Of a stretch of 64,000 nt of DNA, positions 13,801-26,884 are shown one piece after another; within the stretch, counting starts at the first letter, position 1, and the number at the start of each line of letters is the position of its first letter. Position numbers and translations under genes: made by a program. The notes under the pieces are model-generated. The model was not told where the DNA came from. It was given only the letters and a program-made list of their open reading frames with translations, and did not search any database. The stretch is from assembly GCA_914767715.1 (NCBI GenBank), contig OU612070.1, positions 3,053,501 to 3,117,500 of the forward strand. The letters are read 5' to 3'. The stretch comes from Membranipora membranacea (lineage: Eukaryota; Bryozoa; Gymnolaemata; Cheilostomatida; Membraniporidae).

Positions 13801-16385
13801 AGACGAGGACTTCATAACACCGTCTAAGAAAGCAAAATCTTTAGAATCACTCAGTACCAATGACTGGTTGGAGAACGATTCAGAGCCAAGCGGACATTCC
13901 AAAGTAATGGATAACAAACCACTGACTTCAACAATACATCAGAATAACATTCAACTTGAGGTTAACTCTCCTTCCACAGAGAGGATTGTCAGCGGTGAGA
14001 ACCACATCCCAGACGATGATACGGCTAAGCCTGCAACATTAACCGTAGACAGAATCAAAATCAAAGATGAAGAGGACCTTACTATTGAGACCAACCCTAC
14101 AACAACCATTCTCTCCCCAGCTGCACCTGAACAATCAAGTCCTAATGACTCTGGTATACACAGCGATAAAGCGCCCTCTGAGAGAGACACTGCCGAGGAG
14201 ACAAATCCTGCCTCTAACGATCTAATGAGTAGTGCTAGTTCCAGTCCAGCTCTGATAATGAGGCGTAAGGAGTCGAGCGCTAGCGATGATCTGATGACCG
14301 CAGTTCTAAGTCTCGCTCCAGTACAAACTAAAGGTGTTGATGATCAGCCTACTGAGGCTGATACTTCTATTATTATTTCTCCCTCAGCCCCTGACACGGC
14401 TACTTCATCACAGATATCCACCCCTAGGTAAGAAGACACAACTCCCTTTTACTCCTCAACACAAAAAAATAAATAATTTGGTCATTCTGTAGCAGACATG
14501 TTCAAAGCTGTCTTTCCATGGTACATCTCGCTATTGGACTTGGGTGACAGCTCTAGCACAGCCTCTAGATGTCACTCAGGTTCAAAACAGATGAAACTTG
14601 ATGAAAAATCTATTTAGTTACTATCTAAGACTGAGACTCTGCAAACAAAGGTTGTTACAAACTGCAGCATCAACAAGTAAGATGTGTTTTTAAGACTGGC
14701 CGTCAACAGTGGTTGTATGATAGTTCTTATATTATCTTTCTAGCTAGTTCTAGGCACCCCATCTCCCGAACGAAAACATTGCAGCAATGTTTGTAAGCTC
14801 AGTGGCAGCTAAAAACACCACTGAAGTTAATATTTTAATTTTTGAAGGATGTCACAAGTCATTGTTATTCCTAGCTTAATTTCAAGTTGCATAGCTTTCA
14901 TAGATCTTAAACTGGCATTGCTTCCTGTTTGCGAACCCTAGAGCGAGGAAGACCCGTCTCAAAAGACTGTAAATATCTTTGTAATAATCTGCATGTTATC
15001 GTAGATTCTTGTATTTAGTCCTTCTATTGCCTGTCTTTTCTATGCCAGTAGTTTGCTAGTGGGACATAAACTGTTAGATGGTGTTTGTTGAGCGATAACA
15101 CATACATCTTACAGTTTAGGTCCCTTTACTATAACGTCATCAAGTTTGACCTAACATTTTCCCAATGTCTACAGTGACTGTTTATATTCATATGACTTTC
15201 TTCGTGATCAGACCACTTTCAGTATCAGGGCTCTTTGCCTCTAGCTACGTTCAGCAGCCACCATCAGCCATCAAGAGAAGGCGACCTAGGCCTAGATCGG
15301 CTGGGTATGTCCTGTGATTTCTGTCATCACAATGCCTCTGATGTTTGTGTGTTGTTCGGCTTAAAATAAAGGCTCGTCACGTGGTGCTTGTCAATGTGTA
15401 TACAACTAACATTTGCACACCACTTACATAGCATCTTTATGTGAGCGCAACTTAAATAGCTCTCTTCCTTCTGAGGTTCATGGGGAAAGCTTACAATATA
15501 TGTCCATTGCTGTGGAATATGAGGTATGGAGGGCTGCATATTAAGTCCTGTGCAAGTATAGGAGCAATTGACTGTTCGTGTGTTTTGAAGTCAATATCTT
15601 AAATAATTTGAAACAGTGCGTGTGTGTGGTGTTGTGTGTTATTTAATATTTCACTGGAAAAATGCCTGTCTGAATTTTTAGTGTCCCTTTAACAAATCTG
15701 TATGTTGTCTTCTCATTTGAAAAGGGAGGACAACTACCAATTCGCTAACAGAAATTTAAACTTTCTCGCCAGATGCGAGTTCAGTTTGTGGACTTCATTA
15801 GCTTTGATATCATCGGTAGTGATATCTGATAATGAAGACCACATCCCCCATCCAACCCAGAATGATGAGTACCTGATTTGATTAAGAGCTATGACTTCTG
15901 AATGACATTCTCCACAATATTCTTTACAATTACTCTCAAAAGCACCTGCCCACTTCTAACCACCATCAGAGTGCCTGTTCTATAACCATTTTTTGTTTAC
16001 TTACAGCTCCCTGCCGGTATCAAAGTTTCCTCCTCCTAAGCCTGATGTCGTCGTCCCTAAAGCGACCAGCCGTAGCCAGCTGGAGGCCGCCAGGACTAGA
16101 TTTTTCGCAGAGCTCATGCAGAATAGTGATATCTTTAAAGATTCCCCTTCGAAACCTTTGACTCTAAGCTCAGAGTCTATCGGAACAAGCGATAAATCTG
16201 CAAGTCCGCCAGATGACCCATTCAAAAAATACTCTAGAACCACCAGGACTAATAATAATAACTCAATGCCTTCATTAGAAGAAAGTGTAAGCGGTACCAG
16301 TACTCCTAACTCTAACTCTAACATTGCCTTGGGGAAGACCATTCTCGCACAATCAACCCCTGATATAAGTGAAAGCTCTGCATAA
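4803..16385 (+). CDS. AHNAK/periaxin-type PDZ-domain protein, 886 aa, 11 coding exons
   Basis: Exons: 4803-4842, 6843-6992, 7516-7619, 9622-9810, 10700-10844, 11471-11758, 12400-12544, 12918-13155, 13505-14427, 15245-15304, 16007-16385. All introns are GT-AG with matching phases; the sum is 2661 nt. The N-terminus (MDCICFNKRRKRK) has two cysteines beside a basic patch, which suggests palmitoylation and membrane anchoring. A PDZ domain at about residues 165-247 is split between exons 5 and 6. Its second half (GDRILSVTIGFNNIAYEDAL then TILSYAAPYPMTLKL) follows the distinctive AHNAK/periaxin pattern (GDQ-h-x-x-A-x-h-x-F-x-N), not a generic PDZ. The rest is acidic, Ser/Thr/Pro-rich and probably disordered, with a basic stretch KRRRPRPR at 751-758 that could be a nuclear signal. 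Vertebrate relatives scaffold the submembrane cytoskeleton; the same role here is inferred. The long central repeats of AHNAK are absent. The start ATG is chosen because its exon donor fits phase 1; 5' UTR exons are unknown. Confidence 0.85.
6572..6585. repeat. poly-G tract in intron 1
   Basis: An uninterrupted run of about 14 G lies in the first intron of the PDZ gene. It is a simple repeat and may be length-polymorphic. Confidence 0.8.
9112..9136. repeat. (CATC)n microsatellite in intron 3
   Basis: About six perfect CATC repeats lie in the intron upstream of exon 4 of the PDZ gene. They are a short relative of the large GGAT/GGAC array at 27600. Confidence 0.85.
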
Positions 16386-18888
16386 ACCATATCGACTGCA
16401 TGGTAAAAAGCAGACACATACAGTGGTAGATATTATTCACAAGTTACACTTGTCTATGGGTAGCAATTTCAATGACTGTTTTGTTTGTACCAAGCCAATT
16501 TGGATCAAATCACAATCACTTATTTTTATACTGGCAATTGTCTTATTTTTATGGACTGGTATTTTTATTTAGAAACAAAAGCAATGCTCAGTTTTGAGGT
16601 GATAGCTTTTTTTCTGTCTTTAAGAGGGAGGGCGGAGGTGCACCCTCTAGATCCGGCATCTGGTTTCAGCTTAATACTCTAAAAATGCCTCATTCAAACA
16701 GTATTATTCCACAGTGATGTTTTGTCCCATGTGTTGCCTGTCTAACATACTGCTAATGAACTGTTCAGGGCATCAGATGATTTTTTGCGCCTAACTTCAT
16801 TGTTTGTTTAGCTTGTTTGGTTGTCTCACTCTCAGGTTTTCCAGCTATGCAGCATATATGTTGTCTGTTTGTTTCTGAATGATGATTGTAGCTAGTTAGG
16901 TGAGAATTCAGGCGGTAAATAATGTTCATATTTTTAGCACAAAGGTGTTTACAATTATGATATTTTGTACATTTTGATAATATTGACTGACTGAAATAGC
17001 TGACAACCAATTGTAAATATCTACTGTGTTTCTATCCAAAGCCAACTTATTTGTCAATTCAATTCACTTTCCTGCCTGATTGAAGTTACTATAGTATACA
17101 CATAATTATGCATCTTTTCAAGTTATTGAAGACTATTTTAGCTCGCACTAGTTTTATTTTTTGCCTGGAGAGCTTCGGCCATGTCATTTGTATTCCCACA
17201 TCTTGCTGCTCATAGATTATATATAGGATAATACACTAATGCTCATAAAACAAATCTTTGCATTGTCTGGTAAAGTATACTCCCAACCATTTTGTTGTAA
17301 TTTTCATGGCTAGTGTGCTCTCACTTCCACAGTTTCCCGACTCAGTCCTGACCAACAAGTCATGTCTTATTATGATATCATGATAGATGTACCATCACTT
17401 GTATGCGATTGTGATATACTCTTAAAAGTATGTAAAAATATGGGCAAAATATCAAGCTAGATGTGTATGGCTGTGGAACACTCAGAAGATGAGAGAGGTG
17501 TGCCCCGAACTTCTCTTTCGTTTTTGTCACACTTGAAAAAATCATCCTTATGCGCTGATATTGATATAGAAATACTGAAGTAAACAAAAATCTTTGGACA
17601 ATCATTTTTTATTTAATTTCCCATACAATAATTATTGATTACTTAATCTGAAAATAAGATAACCAGAGATATTATATATATCAATTTGTCTGTTGGATGA
17701 AAATAATCCTGATCATCCAAGATTAGATGACATTAATGATGATTTGACTCCATGTTTTGTCACATTACAGAATGATTATTTCTTCTGAGGAAAGTAATTT
17801 AATCAATCAGTTTTATAGCTCATTTTGAAAATTCATTTTGTTCAAAATGAGAACTTCCTTCATCATGACATATATAAGTCTGATTGAATTTATTGTACCA
17901 TCTGGTAACACTCTTTGGTTTGATAGGGAAAACATGGATTTTAAAAACTATCTTAGTTATATTGTAATAGATTTATGAATGTTTTATATTATTTTGCACA
18001 AATTATCAAACTCAATTTTTCAGCTCTTACCCAAAACACTATAAACTAAAAATGAGAGGTGTTGCAGGGTTTAAAATTTGTTTAACAAAACCTTTTAACC
18101 AAAATTGAATTATTTTAAGGTCATACCCCACCTAGGATACTAACTTGAGAACTACTGGTCCGATTTTCTCGACTTTACATTCTAATTGTAGCTATTCCTT
18201 GTTTAGCAAATTTCAAACCCTCATTTTTCTCATGATTGTGATTGCAACTTGAAGGTCTCCTAGCAGGGTTCCATACAAGACAAATCAGCATGTCATGCGC
18301 GAGAGTCTTTTACATATCTGTTCAAATCTTTATTGCATTTGAACAAATAGGGACCCCTTGACAGCTTCTCAAATACACCAATGTCTATCAGCTGCCTCAA
18401 AAACATGCCTCAGTTGTTGATGGCTAATGATGATGGGTGCTCGTTCCTCATAAATAAATATATATACCACTCATACCGAGTTCCTATTGGCTTATAACTA
18501 AGCATAAGTCATGTGACATTTACACTAGGTTTTACCTAGTCTGAGCCCCCCAGACTTTGCCCCCTGTCCGACGGCCCCCCGGAGGTTTTACCTCTTATTT
18601 TAGCTGAATTTAGGTTTTCATCACCAGTCAACTACAAACAGTATATAGCTAGAGCTTCATCATATGTAAAATACATTCAACCTAAACCAACTGTATTTTG
18701 TTACATAATTTGGGAGAGTAAAAAGAGGAAATTGCTTCCAACTGCCAGACTAAGTTATATGGTGGTATTGTATGGATCAAGTACTATTATAATATCATAT
18801 ATATTATATACTGCGGTGTTACTATATACATAAAAGTTCGCACTATGAGGAATGGATGAGAGTATAATCATGCTAACATGTCTCTCAC
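16386..18888. other. 3' flank of the PDZ gene, no gene seen
   Basis: The stretch is AT-rich, with only short open frames of low protein quality. I found no AATAAA close after the stop at 16385; the first clear one is in the AT-rich stretch near 18450. The transcript end of the PDZ gene and the 3' end of the minus-strand TSP1 gene are both unresolved here. Confidence 0.5.
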
Positions 18889-21800
18889 ATAGGTTGGTGT
18901 CAGTAGCACTCCCTAGCGAGCAATCCTGCCCATTACAGGCACGACTTCTTGTAATGGTGCCAGTACCGCATGTCACAGGACAAGCACTCCATTGTTCCCA
19001 AAGGGTTCATGATGAGCACTAGAGTCAGAACCGAACAAAGAAAAATGGAGCATTACATTATTTGACAAGTTACCGTACATGTATGAAGTTATATCTGCAC
19101 TAAGTACAGACAGAAAATCGGATAAAATGTTTTGTAATGTGTGTTGTGTGTTGTGTGTGTATGTTTTTTTGAAGACTTATCCAAATTCAAAAATTTGTCA
19201 ATTTAAGGTAAAGTAAAGGTAAGATAAAAGTAAAAGAATTAAAATGAAAAAGAAATCCAATATCGCAAATACCCTAAATTTTTTCAAACGCATTGCACAG
19301 ACGCCTCAACGCTGTGTAAAGCCTTGTACCCACCAATGTTCTTTTTTAATCTCAGGAATTTCTAGGATTTTGCACTGGCAATCATTAAAGAATTTGCGGG
19401 TACCACAAAATGCAGCACAACATATCGCACAACATATCACACGAAAGTAGAATCAATTCTACTTTCTCTGTGTATTTTGTACCCACCAATCACAGCAATG
19501 CACAAGTGCCAAGTGGTCGTGCATGGTCGCAGATGAGTTCCTGGGACAGTTATGCAGTTGATGGGTACCAGGCTTAAAAGGACAATGGGTCAAATAGTTT
19601 GGAAAGGAAATACTCACTTCTCCAAGATTACAGACCGATGGTCGGGAGGTAATGCCAACACAGCCAGATGTTAGGCAAGTTCGGGTTTCTGTTGTGGATC
19701 CTGGACCATATGTAGATGAACAGCCTCCTGCCTGCCAGGGGCCGAAGGTACCAGGAGTAATAGCTATAGTGGGACACTAAGATATAAAATGAAGAAGTAT
19801 TAGTATCATTCAGGGTAGTAATAGCCCTTCCACTGGCAGTAATGTGCAACTTTAGTTCAGAATTCAGTTTGAATGTCATTTAACTTTTATTTTTTGTGTA
19901 CGATCATTCAATAAAGCAAATCAGTGCCATATTTTATATCACCAAAAACTGAAATACCCACAATTAGGTTTCATGTGTTTTTATCTCTCCATGTTGCACA
20001 GCACAAAACGCAGTCAGGATTTGTTGGCTCCTCTTTTCTTCATTAAACTTTATTTGTAAGGCAGAGTTAAAACATTGAATCTAAGCGGGGTAACATTATG
20101 GTCGTGAAGTGTCGGAGTGGAAATTGTAGACCTACTCACTGAAAAATTGTACAGCGCCTGACATAAAATTTTCTTCAAGAAGTAAGTATATTATTATCTA
20201 CCCCTTCATATTTTACTTTTAGTGCTGGTGTAGAGGGATTAAAAACATTGTTGTGAGAATCTACAACAGCACATTAATGTCATTAATGACTTACTTTCTA
20301 TGATTTGCTATGATTTACTTTCTCGATTTCTATTTTTTAGAGTCTTATTCTATGATTTACCTGATCATCAATGGAAAAAAAACTTACATATTTTGTTTGA
20401 CATCTGCCGCTTAAGCAAAATTGGTGTATCTTATTGGCTAGTTAATGAACTGTCCTATTCTCTGTTTCCCTATGTTCTCAAGATTTAACACTGAATGATA
20501 AAAGTTGTTTTATCTTGCAAATGTTCAATTACTGGCCAATTGCAACCAAAACTCGCATGTCGTTGTAGGGATTAAATATCTGATATGCAGTGACGACTGT
20601 AACTGACTGAAAATGCTACTCACATTGTTTCTCAGACTCCTGTTAAATGAACTGGCAGCTGGCTCAGAAACCTAATGAAACCGTCAATTAGCTTGACTAC
20701 ATAACACAAAGATCTTCAACCCTGTCTCCCCATCAGAGCCTGTAAACACCGCTGGCTCCAATGACATGTCAAAGATAAAAATCTCTGAAAATGGAGTCCT
20801 AGCTTTACTGAAGAAACTCAATCCCTACAAGGCCACAGGACCTGATGACCTCAGCCCTAGACTATTAAAGCAGTTGGCACCAGTATTAGCAGGACCTTTA
20901 ACCCATCTCTTTCAGAGATCCCTGGACACCTCAACGATACCATCCGACTGGAGGAAAGCACGAGTCTGTCCAGTCTTCAAAAAAGGAGATAAATACCAGC
21001 CTTCTAACTACCGACCCATTAGCCTCACCTGTGTCGCGAGCAAACTACTTGAGCATATCATCACTAGCCAAGTAGCACACCACTTGGAGACTACAGAGAA
21101 ACTGACACCAAACCAACATGGATTTCGACCGAAGCGATGTTGTGAGTCGCAGCTCATAGAGCTTTTGGCAGATATCTCGGCACTCATGGACCAACGGAAA
21201 GCAGTTGATGCTTGCTTCTTGGACTTTGCAAAAGCTTTCGACAAGGTTGACCATGTCAAACTTGTCCACAAGCTAAAAAACATCGGAGTCAATAATCAAG
21301 CCACCAGATGGATTGAGGACTTCCTTTCAAAGAGAACCCAAGTCGTGGTTGTGGATGGCTTTCCTTCCACTCCCTGTAAAGTAACATCAGGAGTTCCCCA
21401 AGGCTCAGTCATTGGGCCCCTACTCTTCACCATCTTCATCAATGACCTCCCTGACTCTGTCAGGTCCAATGTCAGACTATTTGCGGATGACACTGTCATC
21501 TATAACACTGCTGACAATCGAGATAAACTCCAAGAAGACCTCCACACACTAGAGACTTGGGAGAAAGAATGGAAAATGAAATTCAATGCTCTCAAATGCG
21601 AGCGTATCAAGTTCAGCCGAAAACGAGAGCGAGGTGTGAATAATACCTTCACCCTGCACAACATTGACATGCCAAAAGCTACCGGAGTGAAATACCTAGG
21701 TTGTAGCACCATTTTCGGTATCAAATGTAGTGAAGCAAATTTTGCCTGGGGCAGAAATCCCTATGATGTAGAATAAAGATGTTATTAATCAGTTTATTAA

Positions 21801-23404
21801 GCCAAAAGCTACAAATTTTGCGGGGAACTCGGAAAAATTGTGTGAGCCAGCTGTAATACTACCCTCCGTCGCAAAAGCCTTCACAATTATCAGCTGAAAT
21901 ACCTGTATAAGTGTTCTGAAACCAGCACTGTTTGTGTACGTGTCATCAGTATCAGTGTACGTGTCATCAGTTCTTGCTTTACACGAACAATAGAACTGAG
22001 CACGCCGTAAGTTGCATTATTTACATGCACTGTAAACATCTTCACCATCACCTGTCCTATCCTATCAGATTATCACAAAGAACTACCTGACTGTCATTGG
22101 GAATGACATAATCATCACCATTTCTTAATCACTTCCAGTGAAATAATGGCGTTCATCACTGGGCATTAATTACAACGAAAAATTTTAAGTATAATATCCA
22201 AGTATTGGTGTGTGTGTTAGTTTAATGAGAAAGTAATGCAAATTATGCTCATGTTTACACAATGGCCATCTAATCACCCTAGTGGTAGTGCCTTCCTCAA
22301 GCAGAACACAACAATGCGGAAGGGAAAATTTATAGAGATTGCTATTCATCTTCACCAGCCATCCCCAACCCTGTCCGTCTGTCCTACATAACCTTAGGCT
22401 CAATGTGAGACCACTGCAATGCAAATGCTTTCATTGTGCTTTGCCCCACCCCCGACCCCCAAATGACAAATACTCACTTGTTAGCGCTGATCCGGTGTCA
22501 CACACTCTGCCAGTGATCCCTTGAACAATCCAATCTACACAATCCTGTGTATCCCTGAGTTTGAGACACGTTTGACGATTTCCTCATCACAGCCCTTGTG
22601 GATGATCACAATGCAACTAAAGATATTTGCACATTTCCGCATAACTGAATAAAACAAAAGAAATAAGTTAAACATGTTGGCAAGAACATAGTCAGGCATC
22701 ATTTGATAATGTTACAGGAACATGTTGATACACTTATGTTCATAGGGGTATACTACCGGCGATGAAATTGAAACAATAAATCTTAAATTAATTGTTCTTG
22801 CACTCAAAAGAACCACGCTGTAATACTTAAAAATACAGTGAAATGAAAAATAACCAACCTGATTGACTTGCACATTGCTCCAAGCTTAACACAAGCAGTA
22901 ACGCTGTGACTGAAACAGATAAAGATTATTTGACAGGACTGTCTGAGTCAAAGACTGCTTTTAGTGAATATAGTTACAGTTACAATTAGATGAGGTATTA
23001 TCTTTTATCTATATCTCTAACCATGACAAAATTTACAAAATAAAATCTGTGCAATTGATAGCAAAATGAAATTTTACTACTTGTTGATAGGCAACCAGAA
23101 TTTACTGCATTGAGGGAGAGTAAGACCTGCACAAAATACTTGGATGACGTGAAAACTTCAATCATTAAATCCAAATAATTTGATTTCATACTTCCCAAAT
23201 TAGGTAGATAGAATCCACAAAAATGCTCAAAAAGTTGGAAGAAATTTTCTAAAAAAACTTTAAATAATATACTGAAATATGTTACTGATCAAGGGTGTTG
23301 ATTGTTGAGCTGAAGAAGGATATAGTAATAATAGGAAGTGACAATAATATGTAGGAATTAACTAAGTGCCTACCAACAGCGAGTCTCCCTGTTTTTTCTT
23401 CCAT
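18889..23404 (-). CDS. secreted thrombospondin type-1 repeat protein, damaged model
   Basis: Exons in transcript order: 23404-23374, 22909-22859, 22644-22478, 19763-19618, 19018-18889. Exons 1 and 2 join in phase 1 into a good signal peptide (MEEKTGRLAV, then VTALLLVLSLEQCASQS). Exon 3 is cysteine-rich and ends CVDWIVQGITGRVCDTGSAL. Exon 4 is a TSP1-like module (TPGTFGPWQAGGC ... TRTCLTSGC). Exon 5 is a clear TSP1 repeat (LWEQWSACPVTCGTGTITRS). Two breaks exist. Exon 3 needs a one-base shift near 22580 to keep both halves open. Exon 5 has an in-frame TGA four codons in, just before TLWEQW, which a CGA-to-TGA change would explain. The last TSP1 repeat shows only five of six cysteines, and no following exon was found. 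Either this is a decaying gene or the assembly has errors. The product would act outside the cell in adhesion or matrix binding. Confidence 0.55.
20697..21776 (+). mobile_element. LINE reverse-transcriptase fragment (Jockey/CR1-like)
   Basis: One open frame of about 360 codons, with the longest ATG at 20766, encodes an RVT_1 reverse transcriptase. Motifs run in order: LNPYKATGPDDLSPRLLKQL, VCPVFKKGDKYQPSNYRPIS, NQHGFRP, DACFLDFAKAFDKVDH, GVPQGSVIGPLLFTIFINDL, the catalytic LFADDTVIY, and KYLG. There is no endonuclease upstream (a stop lies near 20696). The typical 3' part after KYLG is replaced by unrelated sequence, so both ends are truncated. The frame has no internal stop or shift, which suggests fairly recent insertion. 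It lies antisense in an intron of the TSP1 gene. Confidence 0.9.
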
Positions 23405-26400
23405 GTCTCCCGCCAGTCAAACCTCGAATGACAAGCCCTTGTCCTTATGAAGATTCTGTGCTAAGCACTAACGTTATTTGCATTTAAAAAAGTGATAAAT
23501 TCTCGTTAACCTTGGCATTCCACCATGTACAGTGCTCATGTCTTGATGTCATTTACCTACCGTAACTAAATCTATTAAATAATAATAACAGCTTATGCTT
23601 TGAACCCATACCAAAGGATCTAGAGTGAAGCGATATACTTTAGTCGGTAATATATGGTAGATATATCTACCACTTTTTGTGGTCTATTATACTTCTACAC
23701 AACCTGACCTTTGAATCGGTTGTCAGGGAAGCCATAAGGATTAAAGGAAAGAACATGGCAAAGACAAAATTTGTTTAATTTGTTCAGTGATTGATAGATT
23801 ATGAACTGGGTCAACTAGCAAGCATTTTGGAAAAAAACTTTGGTGCCTATTGGTCACTCAAATGGGAGGCATAGTCTTAGAGATTGCACCTCCTGGTTGA
23901 AAATTCTGGAATAAAGCCTAAATAGTTATTTAGAGTAATACAGGATACTCATTACAGCAGTAGTTTAGACTTTAGAAAGTGAGATATATATTTTTCTATT
24001 TGTGGCAAATGAAAACAAGTTAACAAGCAGGGCTTTATGTCTTGCTGAGCTGTGTCACCTAATCAGGTTGTTAGTAATCTCTTTTATCACAGGGTGGTCA
24101 ACCACTTTACTCTCAGATTGAGGTATTGCAGATCTGACAGCGCAGGACTGCCATGTTTGAGGTTGTCATTTAACCACATAGGTGATGTTCAATCCTTCTG
24201 CCAGCTACTGTGCTCTGTCTCACTTGACCATAACATTAACCACTTTAACCTTCGTCTTCTCAGAGCCATTAAAAGAAGATCTTGCCATAATTTGTCAACA
24301 AAACCGACATTCAAGCTTTTGAATAACATGATGCAAAAATCTCGACCTTGACACTTTGATTCGCCTGTCTACCAAGGTGGACTACCATATTTCAATTTCA
24401 TGGTTTTGGTTTGAGCATCAGAGACTAAAGATAATCGATTTATAGTCTCTGTGGGGCTCCCTGCACACAATGCTGTCTTCAATTTCTCCAGAGAAAATAG
24501 AGCAATCTTCAATTTTAAAACTGCAATCTTCAGAATAAATTCTTCAAGACAAGTGAACTCGACATAAAACTGCTGTACCTGAATGCTTGTGAGAAATGAG
24601 CCAGCAAGTTTATCAGTTAATGAAGGTGATAATTTTTTTTCTAAACAAACAATGCACCTCTTGGGGCTCAAACCCAGGATCATATGATTCAAAATCAGTA
24701 ACACTGATGGGTTTTTGTTTGTTGTTGTGTGGAGTTACCTGTATAGGTAACTCCAAGTTGTTTGACTAAATCCAGTCTATTTGAAATGGGAAAATCTTTT
24801 ATTGATTTTTCATTTAAATCTTTTCTTCAACTTTAAAACACTCAATCTTCAATCTTCAGTAAAATACGGGGAGCCCATCTGTGATCATTTTATATTCAAG
24901 GTCCAGCATTCTGTTCTCAGCAATTGCAGTTTAAAAGAGAAAATACACCCTAACAAAAAGTAGACCTTTGACAACTATCTAGAGTCGTTGCATTTACACT
25001 CCTCACAATGATGTTTTTATGAAAAGGTTAAACTCAGGGTAATAGACTGATCATTGTAATGTGGTGATGTTATCTAGTCTGAAATCAAGACATTGAGGCT
25101 ACTAGAGGAACACCATGATATAAAACCGGTTGAAAATAAAATATTATGAAAGTTAAATACCGGTGGTTTATTTTATATCTCTGTAACTAGACATTTTAGG
25201 TTATTTAGTATATTCAGTAATTTCAATGGCGCTGCGTCATCTTTATGAAGTGAATTTCTGGTGGCGATATAATGGTTTCTTGTGATTGGATATAAGTTGA
25301 ACACCCCTACCAGAATTTCAAATATCATCTAAGGGCATTAGGCTACTACAGATGATTCAGCACCTTGACCAGTTTGAGGTCCTGCGCCAGATAACGCTTC
25401 TGTTGAAATATTGTAATCCTCGTCTTCTATACCTTTTGCCTCTGCAGGTTTTCATGTGTCAGCGTTACATAAAGATAATACAAGTCTGTCAGTCTGTGTG
25501 CTAGAACCTAACCTTGCATTACCACTCAGGTACTCCCGAAACAGATTAAGTAGCCGCCTGACAAGGCTAGGTAAGATCAACTACATCAGTTGTGTGGCTT
25601 GTGAAATTACAACATTTTCTAGCGGTAAGTTATTAATGGGCGGGAACCTTGACCTTGAATTCCGCCTCTGGTAATTAACGATTAGCATAAGTTACTCACC
25701 AACACAATTAATTTAATACCCTGACATATAGTATGATTTGTAGGGGCTTAGATAGAAATCATTTACTTGCAATGACAATTTAGCAGAGATAAGCTAACTA
25801 TAGATAAAAAATCCGATTACAGAAGACAGTCAGCAGAAAATATTAGTAACAAGAACCGCAGACATGAAATGTGTTTAGCCGTACATGTAGCTTCTTGTCA
25901 TCTTCATATCTTAACGTGATATATCGCCTTTTAAGTTTCTCAGGAACTACTTGTCCCATCTCAAAAATTCCTTAACTGACTGTGAAAATAACTATTAGAC
26001 ATGATCACCAATACAAAATAAAAAAAAAAGTTTTAAAAAGCAATATATCACGTTAAACATAATAGATTATCAGCCAGTGAGTAACCAGCATTCAAGATTT
26101 CAGTGGCAATATTAGCTACAGTATAGTATAATGAGGCGTCAATCAATGCATAACATAAAAGCTTCCAGGTTTTTTTAGCTTTATCCATATCCTGACACAA
26201 CGTTTCATACTGATGGCATATCTCCACAAAAACCCATGCTATGTATTTTACCACCAATCCATAAATTCATATCAATGGTGTGTTATCAATGGAAGAAACC
26301 TTGACAGACCCTGCCAATTCTTAATCAACCATGAGAAAAACAGCATTTTCAATTATTCCATTTTGCCTCTATAACCATCAATCTAGTAAAGAAGCGGAGC

Positions 26401-26884
26401 ACCACAAAAATAAAAGATATCATTAATTGCACGTTTCAGGTTGGAGGTTTAGTAGTGGATTTGCTTCAGCAATTTACTACGTCTCTGAACAAGATTTTTA
26501 TAAACACCTGAAGGTGATTAATTCAGTAATTTGTTCTTACTTATTGCTCTCCAGAAATCGAGCAAAATCGTACCACATCCACCATAGATAGAGATTCTTT
26601 TATTGCTTGTCATATTGCTTGTCATCAATGATGAAGCAAAATTATGGTGACTGAAAGAAGGCGTTATCATTTAGGAGTCTGATACTAAAAGGTATGAAAC
26701 TGTTCAAAATACGTTCAAAAAATGTTCAAAACGTTCAAAAAACGAGTTGTGGCAAATATAATCAGTGATGGTAATTACTGCTTGATCCAGGTCATCCGAT
26801 ATCAGGGAATCCCAATTTTTTGTCACAAAAGCAGCCTGACATTTATCAATTCACTCATTGTCGGGGAGCTGTTTGATTATCTAG
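23405..26884. other. intergenic, no gene seen
   Basis: Open frames are short, and none shows a recognisable domain or splice-consistent partner. A 9-bp hairpin is listed separately at 24731. A sequence at 24655-24715, read on the minus strand, contains GGTTTGAGCCC, close to a Pol III B-box, but lacks an A-box. Confidence 0.5.
24731..24754. repeat. short perfect hairpin
   Basis: GGAGTTACC and GGTAACTCC form a 9-bp inverted repeat around a 6-base loop, just after a GT-rich stretch. Origin is unknown. Confidence 0.5.

Noticed and set aside
13702-14190. Serine-rich minus-strand open frames opposite the long PDZ-gene exon
   Set aside because: They are antisense shadows of the Ser/Glu-rich coding exon, with no splice or domain support.
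16001-16417. 138-codon minus-strand open frame
   Set aside because: It lies antisense to the last exon of the PDZ gene and has no domain; the plus-strand exon explains the openness.
24052-24704. Two ~100-codon open frames (plus and minus)
   Set aside because: There is no recognisable domain or splice-consistent partner; the composition looks like chance AT-rich frames.
24655-24715. Minus-strand sequence with a B-box-like GGTTTGAGCCC
   Set aside because: There is no A-box at the right distance and no cloverleaf; too little for a SINE or tRNA call.
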